Shown here piece after piece: positions 1 through 6,136 of a DNA stretch of 41,920 nt. Position numbers and translations under genes: made by a program. Position 1 is the stretch's first letter; each line of letters starts with the position of its first letter. The notes beneath the pieces were generated by a model. That model searched no databases, was not told the origin of the DNA, and was given only the letters and a program-made list of their open reading frames with translations. The stretch is taken from assembly GCF_013044515.1 (NCBI RefSeq), contig NZ_JABEPR010000011.1, forward strand, positions 1-41,920, written 5' to 3'. The DNA is from Sphingomonas sp. ID1715. Its GTDB lineage: Bacteria > Pseudomonadota > Alphaproteobacteria > Sphingomonadales > Sphingomonadaceae.

Positions 1-1
1 A

Positions 2-232
2 AAACCCGCTCGGGAGCGGATTGAGGCGATGCTGGAACGCGACTACGCCATGGTAAAAAACGGCAATTGTGATTACAAACTGACCGTCGCCTATGACCCC
101 GATCCGGATGGCATTTCCCTTGATGAGGAAATCCAAAGCCTCCTCTCCGAGATGTTCAACATCGCAGAGAGCTACAATTGCTCCATGGAAGCCGATATCT
201 ACGAGGTCGGTGGTCAGCAACGGTCCTGGTAG
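2..232 (+). CDS. Hypothetical protein, C-terminal fragment (cut by window edge)
   Basis: The reading frame is open from the first complete codon of the window to a TAG at 230-232, so the gene probably starts upstream. An ATG at 29 is available, but the preceding in-frame codons read as coding (ARERIEAM...). The visible 76 residues are acidic and rich in Asp/Glu, with a DPDPDG stretch followed by a predicted helix (LDEEIQSLLSEMF). I do not recognise the family. The same frame continues past the TAG into a coding-looking stretch at 257-370, so the two could be parts of one decayed gene, but this cannot be settled here. Confidence 0.45.
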   Translation, partial: KPARERIEAMLERDYAMVKNGNCDYKLTVAYDPDPDGISLDEEIQSLLSEMFNIAESYNCSMEADIYEVGGQQRSW

Positions 233-238
233 AATCAA

Positions 239-472
239 TCAAGCGTTCAGTGTTCGTTCTTCAACCTGGCCAAAATCGCAGCTTCGGGCCGACTGGGCCG
301 CATAGGGAATCAGGACGAGCTCGCATCGCGGCTCGTGCAGAAATCCACGACACGCCTTTGGCGCGATTGAGGTGAGGGGATCGAGCGACCACCCTGCCAG
401 CTTGGCGACCGCCAGAGCAGCGGAGAGAGAGCGCGCTTCTTCGGCAAGCTGGGCTTGCGACTTATACTTCAT
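239..472 (-). CDS. Possible small hypothetical protein
   Basis: This is a 77-residue frame starting at ATG 472-470 (MKYKSQAQLAEEAR...) with a weak GGA upstream. Its N-terminal two thirds look protein-like, with an Ala/Leu-rich amphipathic helix and then a Cys-containing segment. No family is recognised. The last ~12 codons overlap, on the other strand, a 33-bp sequence that recurs at 41622-41654, and the opposite strand also has a plausible frame there. Only one of the two can be real. Longer versions from 517 lack support. Confidence 0.25.
   Translation of the reverse strand: MKYKSQAQLAEEARSLSAALAVAKLAGWSLDPLTSIAPKACRGFLHEPRCELVLIPYAAQSARSCDFGQVEERTLNA
257..370 (+). pseudogene. Decayed copy of the 5' region of the gene at 41262-41706
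   Basis: The plus strand encodes FFNLAKIAASGRLG followed by a short open tail ending at TGA 368-370, with no start codon of its own. At the other end of the window, on the minus strand, a frame beginning at 41706 encodes FSDLAKIAAWGRLG. The two DNAs share 33 bp with one mismatch (267-299 and 41622-41654), and weaker similarity continues for ~40 bp downstream. I read this as a remnant of the same gene in inverted orientation. It is an inference from a short match. Confidence 0.4.
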
Positions 473-721
473 AGGTTCGAGTTCCTGAGCCGGGCGCGAG
501 TGGCTGCCGTCCCGCACCGTGATCCTTTCGCCCTTCAGGCGTCAGCCGCAGACCAGCTCACGTCCCCCTTCACTCCCGCGGCTTTGGATTAGGGCCTTTG
601 CGATAAGCATCGTGGGTCTCGGATCGTCGGCATCGGACCGTGCCTAGAGCACGCGATCACAGCATCGACATGCTTATCATCTGAGATCCGCGAAACCGGC
701 GACATCCGCCGGCATGGTGGC

Positions 722-796
722 TGCACGGAAAAGCCCGCCCTACCATCTCCACGTTTGTCGCAAGCGCGGCGTTGGCTCGACCTTCGCGTCCCATTC
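722..796 (+). repeat. ~75-bp dispersed repeat, copy R1
   Basis: R1 starts TGCACGGAAAAG and ends GTCCCATTCT. It is closest to R3 (1649-1724) and shares the same end motifs and length with R2, R5 and R6. It lies in the 498-bp gene-free stretch 473-970, which otherwise holds only the Xre-gene remnant and R2. The stretch 473-721 shows no gene, RNA or clear signal to me. The family's ends are roughly inverted (ATGGGA near the left end, TCCCAT near the right), so the element could fold as an imperfect hairpin. Confidence 0.65.
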
Positions 797-852
797 TTCT
801 TTCAGACGAGCTAGGCATCCAGATGGCGCGAAACACCTGCAAGTCGTCCAGC
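797..852 (-). pseudogene. Remnant of the 3' end of an Xre/MbcA-type antitoxin gene
   Basis: Read on the minus strand, this tract matches the last ~17 codons and stop of the intact antitoxin gene at 1728-2150 (LDDLQ...DAQLV), including the shared codons for LDDLQ and the CCTAGCTCGTCTGA-like end. Compared with the intact copy it has lost one base between the LDDLQ codons and the stop, which shifts the frame. The upstream part of the gene is absent because the sequence switches to repeat R2 at 853. The remnant is thus sandwiched between R1 and R2, just as the intact gene's 3' end abuts R3. Confidence 0.6.
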
Positions 853-926
853 TGCATGGTAAACAACTTGACAATCAGTCCACGTGCCCCACCGCCGTCG
901 CTGAGAAAGACTTGAGTTTCCCACTT
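853..926 (+). repeat. ~75-bp dispersed repeat, copy R2
   Basis: R2 starts TGCATGGTAAAC, has the internal TCCACGTGCCCC block shared with R5 and R6, and ends GAGTTTCCCACTT. It belongs to the R5/R6 subgroup rather than the R1/R3 subgroup. It ends 45 bp beyond the stop codon of the 64-residue gene at 971-1165. Its left end is where the antitoxin remnant stops. Confidence 0.6.
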
Positions 927-970
927 CCGTCGGATTGGCGCAGATCACGCCTTGGAACAGGTTCTTCTCT

Positions 971-1165
971 TCAGCCCTCCGGCAATCGCCTTGTGTCCCG
1001 CGACCGTCGCGCTTCGTCGATGATGACTTCGAGCCGGATCACGCGCTCTCGCGTTTCGGCATGAGCAGCAGTGAGCGCTTCCACGTCGCGAGCCAGCATG
1101 TCGACGCGGTGCTCCATGAGCATGACCTGTCGAAGACCAGAAAGAATGTCGCCAATCGTGCTCAC
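971..1165 (-). CDS. Small coiled-coil protein, partner of the AbrB-like gene (candidate TA component)
   Basis: This is a 64-residue protein starting at GTG 1165-1163, which overlaps the TGA of the upstream AbrB-like gene (GTGA), so translation is probably coupled. The sequence begins MSTIGDILSG and is mostly helical and highly charged (RDVEALTAAHAETRERVIRL), suggesting one coiled coil. There is no signal peptide or membrane segment. A broken copy of the same junction (AbrB C terminus, GTGA, MSTIGDILSG) occurs at 40421-40590, so the pair travels as a unit. By position it should be the toxin or accessory partner of an antitoxin-like regulator, but the sequence matches no toxin family I know. 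Function unknown. Confidence 0.6.
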   Translation of the reverse strand: MSTIGDILSGLRQVMLMEHRVDMLARDVEALTAAHAETRERVIRLEVIIDEARRSRDTRRLPEG

Positions 1166-1539
1166 CGGGTGAGTGCTTCGAACAGCCCTTCGCCCGAGCC
1201 GGCGAACTCCTTCTCAAACCGGACGCGCAGCTCCGTTTCGCGCGCCGGATCGAGTGCCGCGCGCACCGCTGCGCTTGCTTCCTCCAATCGTGCCGACATC
1301 CGCGATGTCGCGGCTTTCAGTTCCGCCGCCAGCGCCTGAAGCTCGGCCTCCTCTTTAGTGGAGATGGTCACTTCCTCCACCAACTCGCCAGGTCGTGCCG
1401 CGACGAGCCGTCCATTTTCGACGCTGACGTCGAGCGGCTCGCCCTCACGCGCGCCCATGGCCGCGAGGATCGCCTTCGGCACGATCATGCCCGTGGAGTT
1501 ACCCATGCGGCGGAGGGCGGTGCGAGCGAGCGGTTCCAT
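1162..1539 (-). CDS. AbrB/MazE/SpoVT-family DNA-binding protein with helical C-terminal extension
   Basis: A 125-residue product from ATG 1539-1537. Residues ~8-50 form a swapped-hairpin AbrB/MazE domain: RRMGNSTGMIVPKAILAAMG, then a strand-rich EGEPLDVSVENGRLVAA segment. This fold is used by antitoxins and transition regulators to bind operator DNA as dimers. Residues ~58-120 are a long charged helix rich in Ala and Glu, longer than in plain MazE (about 80 residues), which may bind the partner encoded at 971-1165. I chose ATG 1539 because the domain starts just after it and upstream codons are non-coding in character, although the ribosome site is weak. The gene lies between repeats R2 and R3. 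Likely an antitoxin-type autoregulator; the partner is unproven. Confidence 0.75.
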   Translation of the reverse strand: MEPLARTALRRMGNSTGMIVPKAILAAMGAREGEPLDVSVENGRLVAARPGELVEEVTISTKEEAELQALAAELKAATSRMSARLEEASAAVRAALDPARETELRVRFEKEFAGSGEGLFEALTR

Positions 1540-1648
1540 ATAACAGAGATGGCTGGAACAGAGCGTTATTACAAGTGATAACGACACACCCGTCGAGCAA
1601 CTGCGCAAGGTGCCAACGTGCGCGGGCTTCACCGACAGCCGAACGTAC

Positions 1649-1724
1649 TGCACGGGAAAGTCCGCGCCACCATCTCCACATGTGTCGCAAGCGCGGCGTT
1701 AGCTCGATCTTCGCGTCCCATTTT
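1649..1724 (+). repeat. ~75-bp dispersed repeat, copy R3
   Basis: R3 starts TGCACGGGAAAG and ends CGCGTCCCATTTT. It is nearly identical in its middle to R1 (ACCATCTCCAC, then GTCGCAAGCGCGGCGTT). It ends four bases before the stop codon of the antitoxin gene at 1728-2150 and starts 110 bp upstream of the AbrB-like gene. The left TGCACGGGA and right TCCCATTTTGC are partial inverted repeats, with CGCG on each inner side. Confidence 0.65.
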
Positions 1725-1727
1725 GCT

Positions 1728-2150
1728 TCAGACGAGCTGGGCATCCAGGTAGCGACGGAGCGCTTGCAGATCGTCCAGTCGCCCGCTCATCAACACATCC
1801 AGCGCGCTGCGCCCGCCGAACAAAGGCGCATGGTTTGGCGCGCGCATCCAGGCGGCCGCTCGGGCGGGATAGGGGATGAGGGTAGTAATCGCCCGGTAAA
1901 TGCCGAGCAGGAAGGAAATGCGCTCGAGCGTTTCCGGGCTGATCCTCTGAACCTCGCCGCGCCGCCACCGCCGCAGCGTGGCAGGGGAGGGTCCGCCCAG
2001 CAGGCGCCGCTGCTCCGCCGGACTGAGCTCCCATATCCTGGCCAGGTTAAAGAACGCCTTGAGAGCAGGGTCTGTCAGGCGGAGCCGGGTACGCCCGGAG
2101 TCTTCGCCTGCGGCGATTAACTCAGGGATGTCTTTCTTCCTTTTGGACAT
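1728..2150 (-). CDS. Xre/MbcA/ParS-type antitoxin (DUF2384 family), no toxin gene beside it
   Basis: A 140-residue protein. Residues ~25-85 are a helix-turn-helix (LARIWELSPAEQRRLLGG, then TLRRWRRGEV). The C terminus carries the toxin-binding domain typical of MbcA/ParS/Xre antitoxins: a helix ending in AAAWMRAPN, then the PLFGGRSALDVLMSGR signature and a final helix. In known systems this antitoxin precedes a RES-domain toxin that depletes NAD+. Here the 3' side runs straight into repeat R3 and then the AbrB-like gene, so no RES gene is present. A GC-rich palindrome at 2189-2212 upstream is a plausible autoregulatory operator. A frameshifted copy of its last codons survives at 797-852. It could be an orphan antitoxin or act against a toxin elsewhere. 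Confidence 0.8.
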   Translation of the reverse strand: MSKRKKDIPELIAAGEDSGRTRLRLTDPALKAFFNLARIWELSPAEQRRLLGGPSPATLRRWRRGEVQRISPETLERISFLLGIYRAITTLIPYPARAAAWMRAPNHAPLFGGRSALDVLMSGRLDDLQALRRYLDAQLV

Positions 2151-2188
2151 AGCCCAGCGCTGCCCGCGACGATTTCTCTATGATCGCC

Positions 2189-2212
2189 GCATGTCTGCGG
2201 CGCCGCACATGC
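2189..2212. promoter_or_regulatory. Palindrome upstream of the Xre antitoxin, candidate operator
   Basis: A perfect 12-bp palindrome, TGCGGCGCCGCA (2196-2207), is flanked by GCATGT on the left and ACATGC on the right, 39-62 bp upstream of the antitoxin ATG. Antitoxins of this family repress their own promoter through inverted repeats. The role is inferred from position. Confidence 0.4.
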
Positions 2213-2252
2213 GTCATTCTGAGAGTGGAGGAAGCACTTTGTGTCCCATTTT
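2205..2252 (+). repeat. ~75-bp dispersed repeat, partial copy R4
   Basis: Only the right-hand ~48 bp resemble the family: CACATGCGTC at the start, GTGGAGGAAG in the middle and GTGTCCCATTTT at the end, matching R3 and R5 in order and spacing to within one base. The left part is replaced by the palindrome of the antitoxin promoter. It places the Xre antitoxin gene between R3 and R4. The match is weaker than for the other copies. Confidence 0.4.
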
Positions 2253-2355
2253 GTCGTAAGCGATTAGACCCGGGCTGCGGCCGATCATATCGCTGCATGT
2301 GAGGTTCCCGCGCGGTGTGTCACGGTGCAGTCCGCCTGGCCAACTGGAGCGCGGA

Positions 2356-2619
2356 TCACTGGAGGGTTCGCCCGCTGTACCTACCCGGTTCGGCACTGGC
2401 CCGAACCGGGCACAGCAGATAGCGGCTATTCAGCGTCGTGATGACCTGTCCGCTCTCGATCGCATCCAATGACGTCAAGACCATAGAGGTGCGGATCCAG
2501 ATGCCATCGGCAAACCGGCCTTTGCGGTCGCTATAGACCCGTCCGGTCAGAACGATGCAGCGCCGGGTGACGATCACCAGCCAGTCCTCGAACTCCGCAT
2601 CATAATCTGGCTTCGCCAC
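2356..2619 (-). CDS. Hypothetical small protein
   Basis: An 87-residue frame starting at GTG 2619-2617 with GAGG 10-13 bases upstream. The sequence (KPDYDAEFEDWLVIVTRRCIV...) looks globular, with alternating hydrophobic beta-type segments and a C-terminal polar tail. No signal peptide and no family is recognised. It stands alone between the antitoxin region and the integrase, transcribed away from the integrase. An ATG further upstream (ATGAGGAAATAG) closes immediately, so GTG is the only reasonable start. Moderate support from protein-like composition only. Confidence 0.5.
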   Translation of the reverse strand: MAKPDYDAEFEDWLVIVTRRCIVLTGRVYSDRKGRFADGIWIRTSMVLTSLDAIESGQVITTLNSRYLLCPVRASAEPGRYSGRTLQ

Positions 2620-2666
2620 CTCCTATTTCCTCATGTTGTTCAACTCGCCTTCAGACCTCCATTTTG

Positions 2667-2696
2667 CACTAGCGATAATGTCTGCTATCGCTGGTG
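2667..2696. other. 11-8-11 inverted repeat, candidate recombinase crossover site
   Basis: The left arm CACTAGCGATA (2667-2677) and right arm TATCGCTGGTG (2686-2696) are inverted repeats matching at 10 of 11 positions, separated by an 8-bp spacer, ATGTCTGC. Two 11-13-bp arms around a 6-8-bp spacer is the layout of core sites cut by tyrosine recombinases (XerCD dif, loxP, FRT). It lies 40 bp upstream of such a recombinase gene. It could instead be that gene's operator. Confidence 0.45.
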
Positions 2697-2736
2697 CGCT
2701 TGCCAAATCGGGCCGGGCAGGGCAGCTTGGGCGACC

Positions 2737-3795
2737 ATGTCCGAGCTCCTCGCGCTTCCCGTGTTGGCGGCCGCACCCGCTCCCGTCGACTCCGCGGTGA
2801 TCGACGCGGCCCGGCGCGCGATGAGCCCGAACAGCTGGCGGGCGCTGCGCGCAGACGCCCGCGTGTTTGCCGACTGGTGCGCGGCGCGCCGGCTGCTGAC
2901 CGTGCCGGCGCTGCCCGCCACGGTCGCCGCGTTTCTCCGCGACCAGGCCGAGCACGGCAAAAAGGCCGCGACGCTCAGCCGCTATGCGAGTTCGATCGCG
3001 CGGCTGCATGCGCTCGCTGATCAGCCGGACCCGACCCGCACCGAACTGGTCCGCCTCGAGCTCAAGGCGCAGCGCCGCGCGCTCGGCGTGCGCCAGCGCC
3101 AAGCGCGCGGGCTGCGCTTCAAGGGCGAGGTTGCCGACCCGCTCGCCGCCGCCGGTCCTGTCGGCGTCTGCATCGAGGCGATGCTGGCCGCTGCGGCCGA
3201 CACGCTTCAGGGGCTGCGCGACAGGGCGCTCCTCAGCCTCGCCTTCGACACCGGCCTGCGCCGCTCGGAGCTGGTCGCGATCCGCTGCGGCCATCTCGAG
3301 CGCGGCAGCAGCGGTGGCGGGCGGCTGTTTGTGCCGCGCTCGAAAGCCGACCAGGAGGGTGCCGGCGCCTATGCCTATCTGTCGCCGCGGACCATGACCG
3401 CCCTGTCCGGCTGGCGCCAGGCGGCCGACATCCGCGACGGCGCGGTCTATCGGCGGCTGCATCGGACGCGCGACAAAACGGGCGCGGATATCTGGACCGT
3501 GGGCGCTGCGCTAACCGCTCAATCCGTAACGCTGATCTACCGCGCGATGCTGGACGCGGCGCGCGCAGCCGGGCTGCTGGAGAGCATCGGCGCGGCTGAC
3601 TTTGACGCGTGGCGCGCCGGGCTGACCGCCCACTCGACTCGCGTCGGCCTCACCCAAGACCTGTTTGCGAGCGGCCAGGACCTGGCCGGCATCATGCAGG
3701 CGCTCAGGTGGAAAAGCCCAGCCCAGCCGGCCCGCTATGCGCAGGCGTTGGCGGTGGAGGCGAATGCCGCCGCGCGGGTCGTCGGAAAGCTATAG
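2737..3795 (+). CDS. Tyrosine-type site-specific recombinase/integrase
   Basis: A 352-residue protein with the two-domain integrase plan. An N-terminal SAM-like core-binding domain spans ~20-115 (NSWRALRADARVFADWC; LSRYASSIARLHALAD). The catalytic domain follows from ~140. Visible catalytic residues are Arg in FDTGLRRSELVAI, a probable Lys in SKADQEG, His and Arg in AHSTRVGL, Trp in LRWKS (in place of the usual second His, an accepted variant) and the Tyr nucleophile in ARYAQAL. It would cut and rejoin DNA at paired short sites, and the inverted repeat at 2667-2696 is a candidate. Length is normal for the family. It borders the EPS/RTX region on the left, so it may have mediated its acquisition or resolve plasmid multimers. 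It has no excisionase-like neighbour. Confidence 0.9.
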   Translation: MSELLALPVLAAAPAPVDSAVIDAARRAMSPNSWRALRADARVFADWCAARRLLTVPALPATVAAFLRDQAEHGKKAATLSRYASSIARLHALADQPDPTRTELVRLELKAQRRALGVRQRQARGLRFKGEVADPLAAAGPVGVCIEAMLAAAADTLQGLRDRALLSLAFDTGLRRSELVAIRCGHLERGSSGGGRLFVPRSKADQEGAGAYAYLSPRTMTALSGWRQAADIRDGAVYRRLHRTRDKTGADIWTVGAALTAQSVTLIYRAMLDAARAAGLLESIGAADFDAWRAGLTAHSTRVGLTQDLFASGQDLAGIMQALRWKSPAQPARYAQALAVEANAAARVVGKL

Positions 3796-3999
3796 CAGAT
3801 TGTTCTGCACCATATTCGACATGTCGATATGTCGACGCTTCAGATGTAAGCAGATCGGTAGGCACGTCAGCGCTGGATTGTGACTGCCCAGCCAAGTTCG
3901 GGCTTGATTACATTAGCGAATCCGCCCTTTCCGCATGTTCGGGGAACCGTTCCACGCTCGCAATGTTCAGCCTGAAATTTGTGTGCAAGGGAGCGTTCT

Positions 4000-6063
4000 A
4001 TGGCCGCCACCGCGTTTGTCTCTACTCCTCGGTTCGTTGTCCGTGAAGGTGATAACGTAATCCGAATCGCTCTTGTTCTTAGAGATGTTAACTCGGCGAG
4101 TGGAACGGTCAGCCTCTCGTTCCTACAAAACCAATCAACTGTCACAAACAACTCGGATGTGATAGTTCCAAATTACTCTGGAAGCTATAACGTCACAATT
4201 TCTCAAACGGCTGATTACGTTATCAATCTTCCGGAAATATCAATTTTCGACGACATTATTGACGAGGACACCGAAACCTTCACCGTCCGTATTCAAGCGT
4301 CTGGGCGGGTTTTCGATAATGGAACAGATACGACCACACTCTCATTTACTGTTGAAGACAATGATCTGATAGGCACTGACGGTATCGACACGCTGACTGG
4401 TAGCACCTTCGCGGACTATATCGATGGTCGTGGCGGCAATGATCGGCTGTTCGGTGGGAGCGGTAATGACACTATCTTGGGTGGCGCCGGGTCAGACCGC
4501 CTCGACGGTGGATCGGGCGCGGATCGTATGAGCGGCGGCCTTGGCAATGATGTATATGTCGTGGACTCTACTGGAGATGTGGTTGTCGAAGATGCTGATG
4601 GCGGTGATGCAGATGCTGTCGAGTCGAGCATTAGCTACACGCTAGGTGCCTCCATCGAAGATCTGATTTTACTCGGCTCGGAAAGTCTGACTGGCACCGG
4701 CAACGATCTGAACAACTCTATATTTGGTAACAGCGCAGCTAACCTGCTAAATGGGCTCGATGGGGCTGATCGTTTGTTCGGGCTGGGTGGCGATGACATT
4801 CTGATTGGTGGTTCTGGCATCGACACTGCCTACTTCAGCGGCCTCAAGTCAGGTTATAGTCTCGTCTATCAAGGCAATGGTCGTGTGAGCGTTGTCGGAC
4901 CGGATGGGAATGACCGGCTGGAAGGTGTGGAGCGGCTGTCGTTTGATGGTCCTGGCGGTGTTCAGACCTTCACGGTTCCGACCAGTTTCTTTGCGTCGAG
5001 CGTCACGCAGGCGAGCAGCAGCTTTGGTGCGGATCCGAGCGCGGGTGGCTGGACGCAGGGCTCGGTGTATCCACGCATGACTGGTGACGTGAACGGCGAC
5101 GGCCGCGCCGACCTGGTCGGCTTCGGCGGTGCCGGCGTGTTTGCAGCACTCGCCGACGGTAATGGCGGCTTTGGCTCCGCCTATCAGGCCAGCAGCCTGT
5201 TCGGCGCCGACCTGGGCGCCGGTGGCTGGCTAAGCGTCGATGCGGCGCCGCGCACGTTGGGCGACATCAACGGTGACGGTCGGGACGATCTGATCGGCTT
5301 TGGCGGGGCCGGCGTGTTCGCAGCTCTCGCTGACGGCAATGGCGGCTTCGGCTCAGCCTACTTCGCCAAGAACTCGTTCGGCTCTGACCTGTCGGCAGGC
5401 GGCTGGGCGAGCAACAAGGCGCACCCGCGCCTGCTCGGCGACATCAACGGTGACGGCAGGGACGACCTGGTCGGCTTTGGCGGTGCCGGCGTGTTCGCCG
5501 CACTGGCTGACGGCAATGGCGGCTTTGGCTCCGCCTATCTGTCGTCGACCAGCTTCGGTGCCGACCTGAGCGCCGGTGGCTGGACCAACAATGACGCCAG
5601 TCCACGCCTGCTGGCTGACGTCAATGGCGACGGCCGGGACGATCTCGTCGGCTTCGGCGGCGCCGGCGTGTTTGCCGCACTGGCCGACGGCAATGGTGGT
5701 TTTGGCGCCGCATATCTCGCCTCATCGAGCTTCGGCGCCGATCCGGGTGCAGGCGGCTGGGCCAGCCAGACCGCCTTCCCGCGCCAGGTCGCCGACATCA
5801 ATGGCGACGGTCGCGCCGACCTGGTCGGCTTTGGCGGATCCGGCGTCTACGTGGCGCTCGGCCAAAGCGATGGCCGCTTCGCCGCACCCGTCCTCGACGT
5901 CGGCCTGATGGGCCAGAACGCCTCCGCCGGCGGCTGGACCGACAACGACAAATACCCCCGCATGCTCGCCGACACCAACGCCGACGGCCGCGCAGACCTC
6001 ATCGGCTTCGGCAACAACGGAGTCTTCGTCGCTACCGCATCAGACTTCTTCGCACTCGGCTGA
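4000..6063 (+). CDS. Large secreted/surface protein: Calx-beta-like, RTX and FG-GAP (VCBS) repeats
   Basis: A 687-residue protein starting at ATG 4000, which has AGGGAG six bases upstream; a TTG at 3979 is less likely. Residues ~5-120 resemble a Calx-beta domain (RFVVREGDNVIRIAL; DDIIDEDTETFTVRI). Residues ~123-280 hold glycine-rich RTX calcium-binding nonapeptides (GGNDRLFGGSGNDTILGGAG). Residues ~339-687 are six FG-GAP/VCBS-like repeats of 59 residues with DxNxDGRxDL calcium-binding loops. There is no N-terminal signal peptide, as expected for type I secretion, but no type I exporter is in the window. Codon use changes abruptly: the first ~900 bp are much more AT-rich than the repeats. It probably acts at the cell surface or in the matrix of the neighbouring polysaccharide. 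Confidence 0.85.
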   Translation: MAATAFVSTPRFVVREGDNVIRIALVLRDVNSASGTVSLSFLQNQSTVTNNSDVIVPNYSGSYNVTISQTADYVINLPEISIFDDIIDEDTETFTVRIQASGRVFDNGTDTTTLSFTVEDNDLIGTDGIDTLTGSTFADYIDGRGGNDRLFGGSGNDTILGGAGSDRLDGGSGADRMSGGLGNDVYVVDSTGDVVVEDADGGDADAVESSISYTLGASIEDLILLGSESLTGTGNDLNNSIFGNSAANLLNGLDGADRLFGLGGDDILIGGSGIDTAYFSGLKSGYSLVYQGNGRVSVVGPDGNDRLEGVERLSFDGPGGVQTFTVPTSFFASSVTQASSSFGADPSAGGWTQGSVYPRMTGDVNGDGRADLVGFGGAGVFAALADGNGGFGSAYQASSLFGADLGAGGWLSVDAAPRTLGDINGDGRDDLIGFGGAGVFAALADGNGGFGSAYFAKNSFGSDLSAGGWASNKAHPRLLGDINGDGRDDLVGFGGAGVFAALADGNGGFGSAYLSSTSFGADLSAGGWTNNDASPRLLADVNGDGRDDLVGFGGAGVFAALADGNGGFGAAYLASSSFGADPGAGGWASQTAFPRQVADINGDGRADLVGFGGSGVYVALGQSDGRFAAPVLDVGLMGQNASAGGWTDNDKYPRMLADTNADGRADLIGFGNNGVFVATASDFFALG
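5014..6060 (+). repeat. Six tandem 177-bp repeats inside the RTX/FG-GAP gene
   Basis: The units start at 5014, 5191, 5368, 5545, 5722 and 5899 with an exact 177-bp period and no indels; the last is shortened by the stop codon. The first four share almost identical DNA over the GVFAALADGNGGFG block, while units 5 and 6 have diverged. The pattern suggests recent duplication or gene conversion of the inner units. Confidence 0.9.
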
Positions 6064-6069
6064 TGGCAA

Positions 6070-6091
6070 AGCTTGGCTCAAGAGCCAAGCT
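6070..6091. terminator. Hairpin between convergent genes, possible bidirectional terminator
   Basis: A perfect 9-bp stem, AGCTTGGCT/AGCCAAGCT, with a CAAG loop lies 7 bp after the stop of the surface-protein gene. It also lies beyond the end of the opposing EPS operon (last stop at 6137). There is no clear T-run on the plus strand and only a short one on the minus strand, so termination strength is uncertain. Confidence 0.5.
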
Positions 6092-6136
6092 ACAGACATG
6101 CCGGGTATTCACGCCAAGGGTGTGGCCGAACACCAG

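Noticed and set aside
722-1724. R repeats as integron attC sites
   Set aside because: No GTTRRRY core or RYYYAAC inverse core is present, no integron integrase is nearby, and gene orientation relative to the repeat is not constant.
2623-3462. 279-codon minus-strand open frame
   Set aside because: It lies antisense to the integrase, whose catalytic motifs are clear on the plus strand; the minus frame is low-complexity Arg/Ala sequence produced by high GC.
3811-3836. Overlapping CGACAT/ATGTCG palindromes after the integrase, compared with GTCGAC repeats near 34337-34353
   Set aside because: Similarity is limited to short GTCGAC-type words common in GC-rich DNA; spacing differs and no extended match exists.
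5014-6060. CRISPR-like regular repeats
   Set aside because: The 177-bp period is in-frame protein repeat with no spacers; no cas genes are present.
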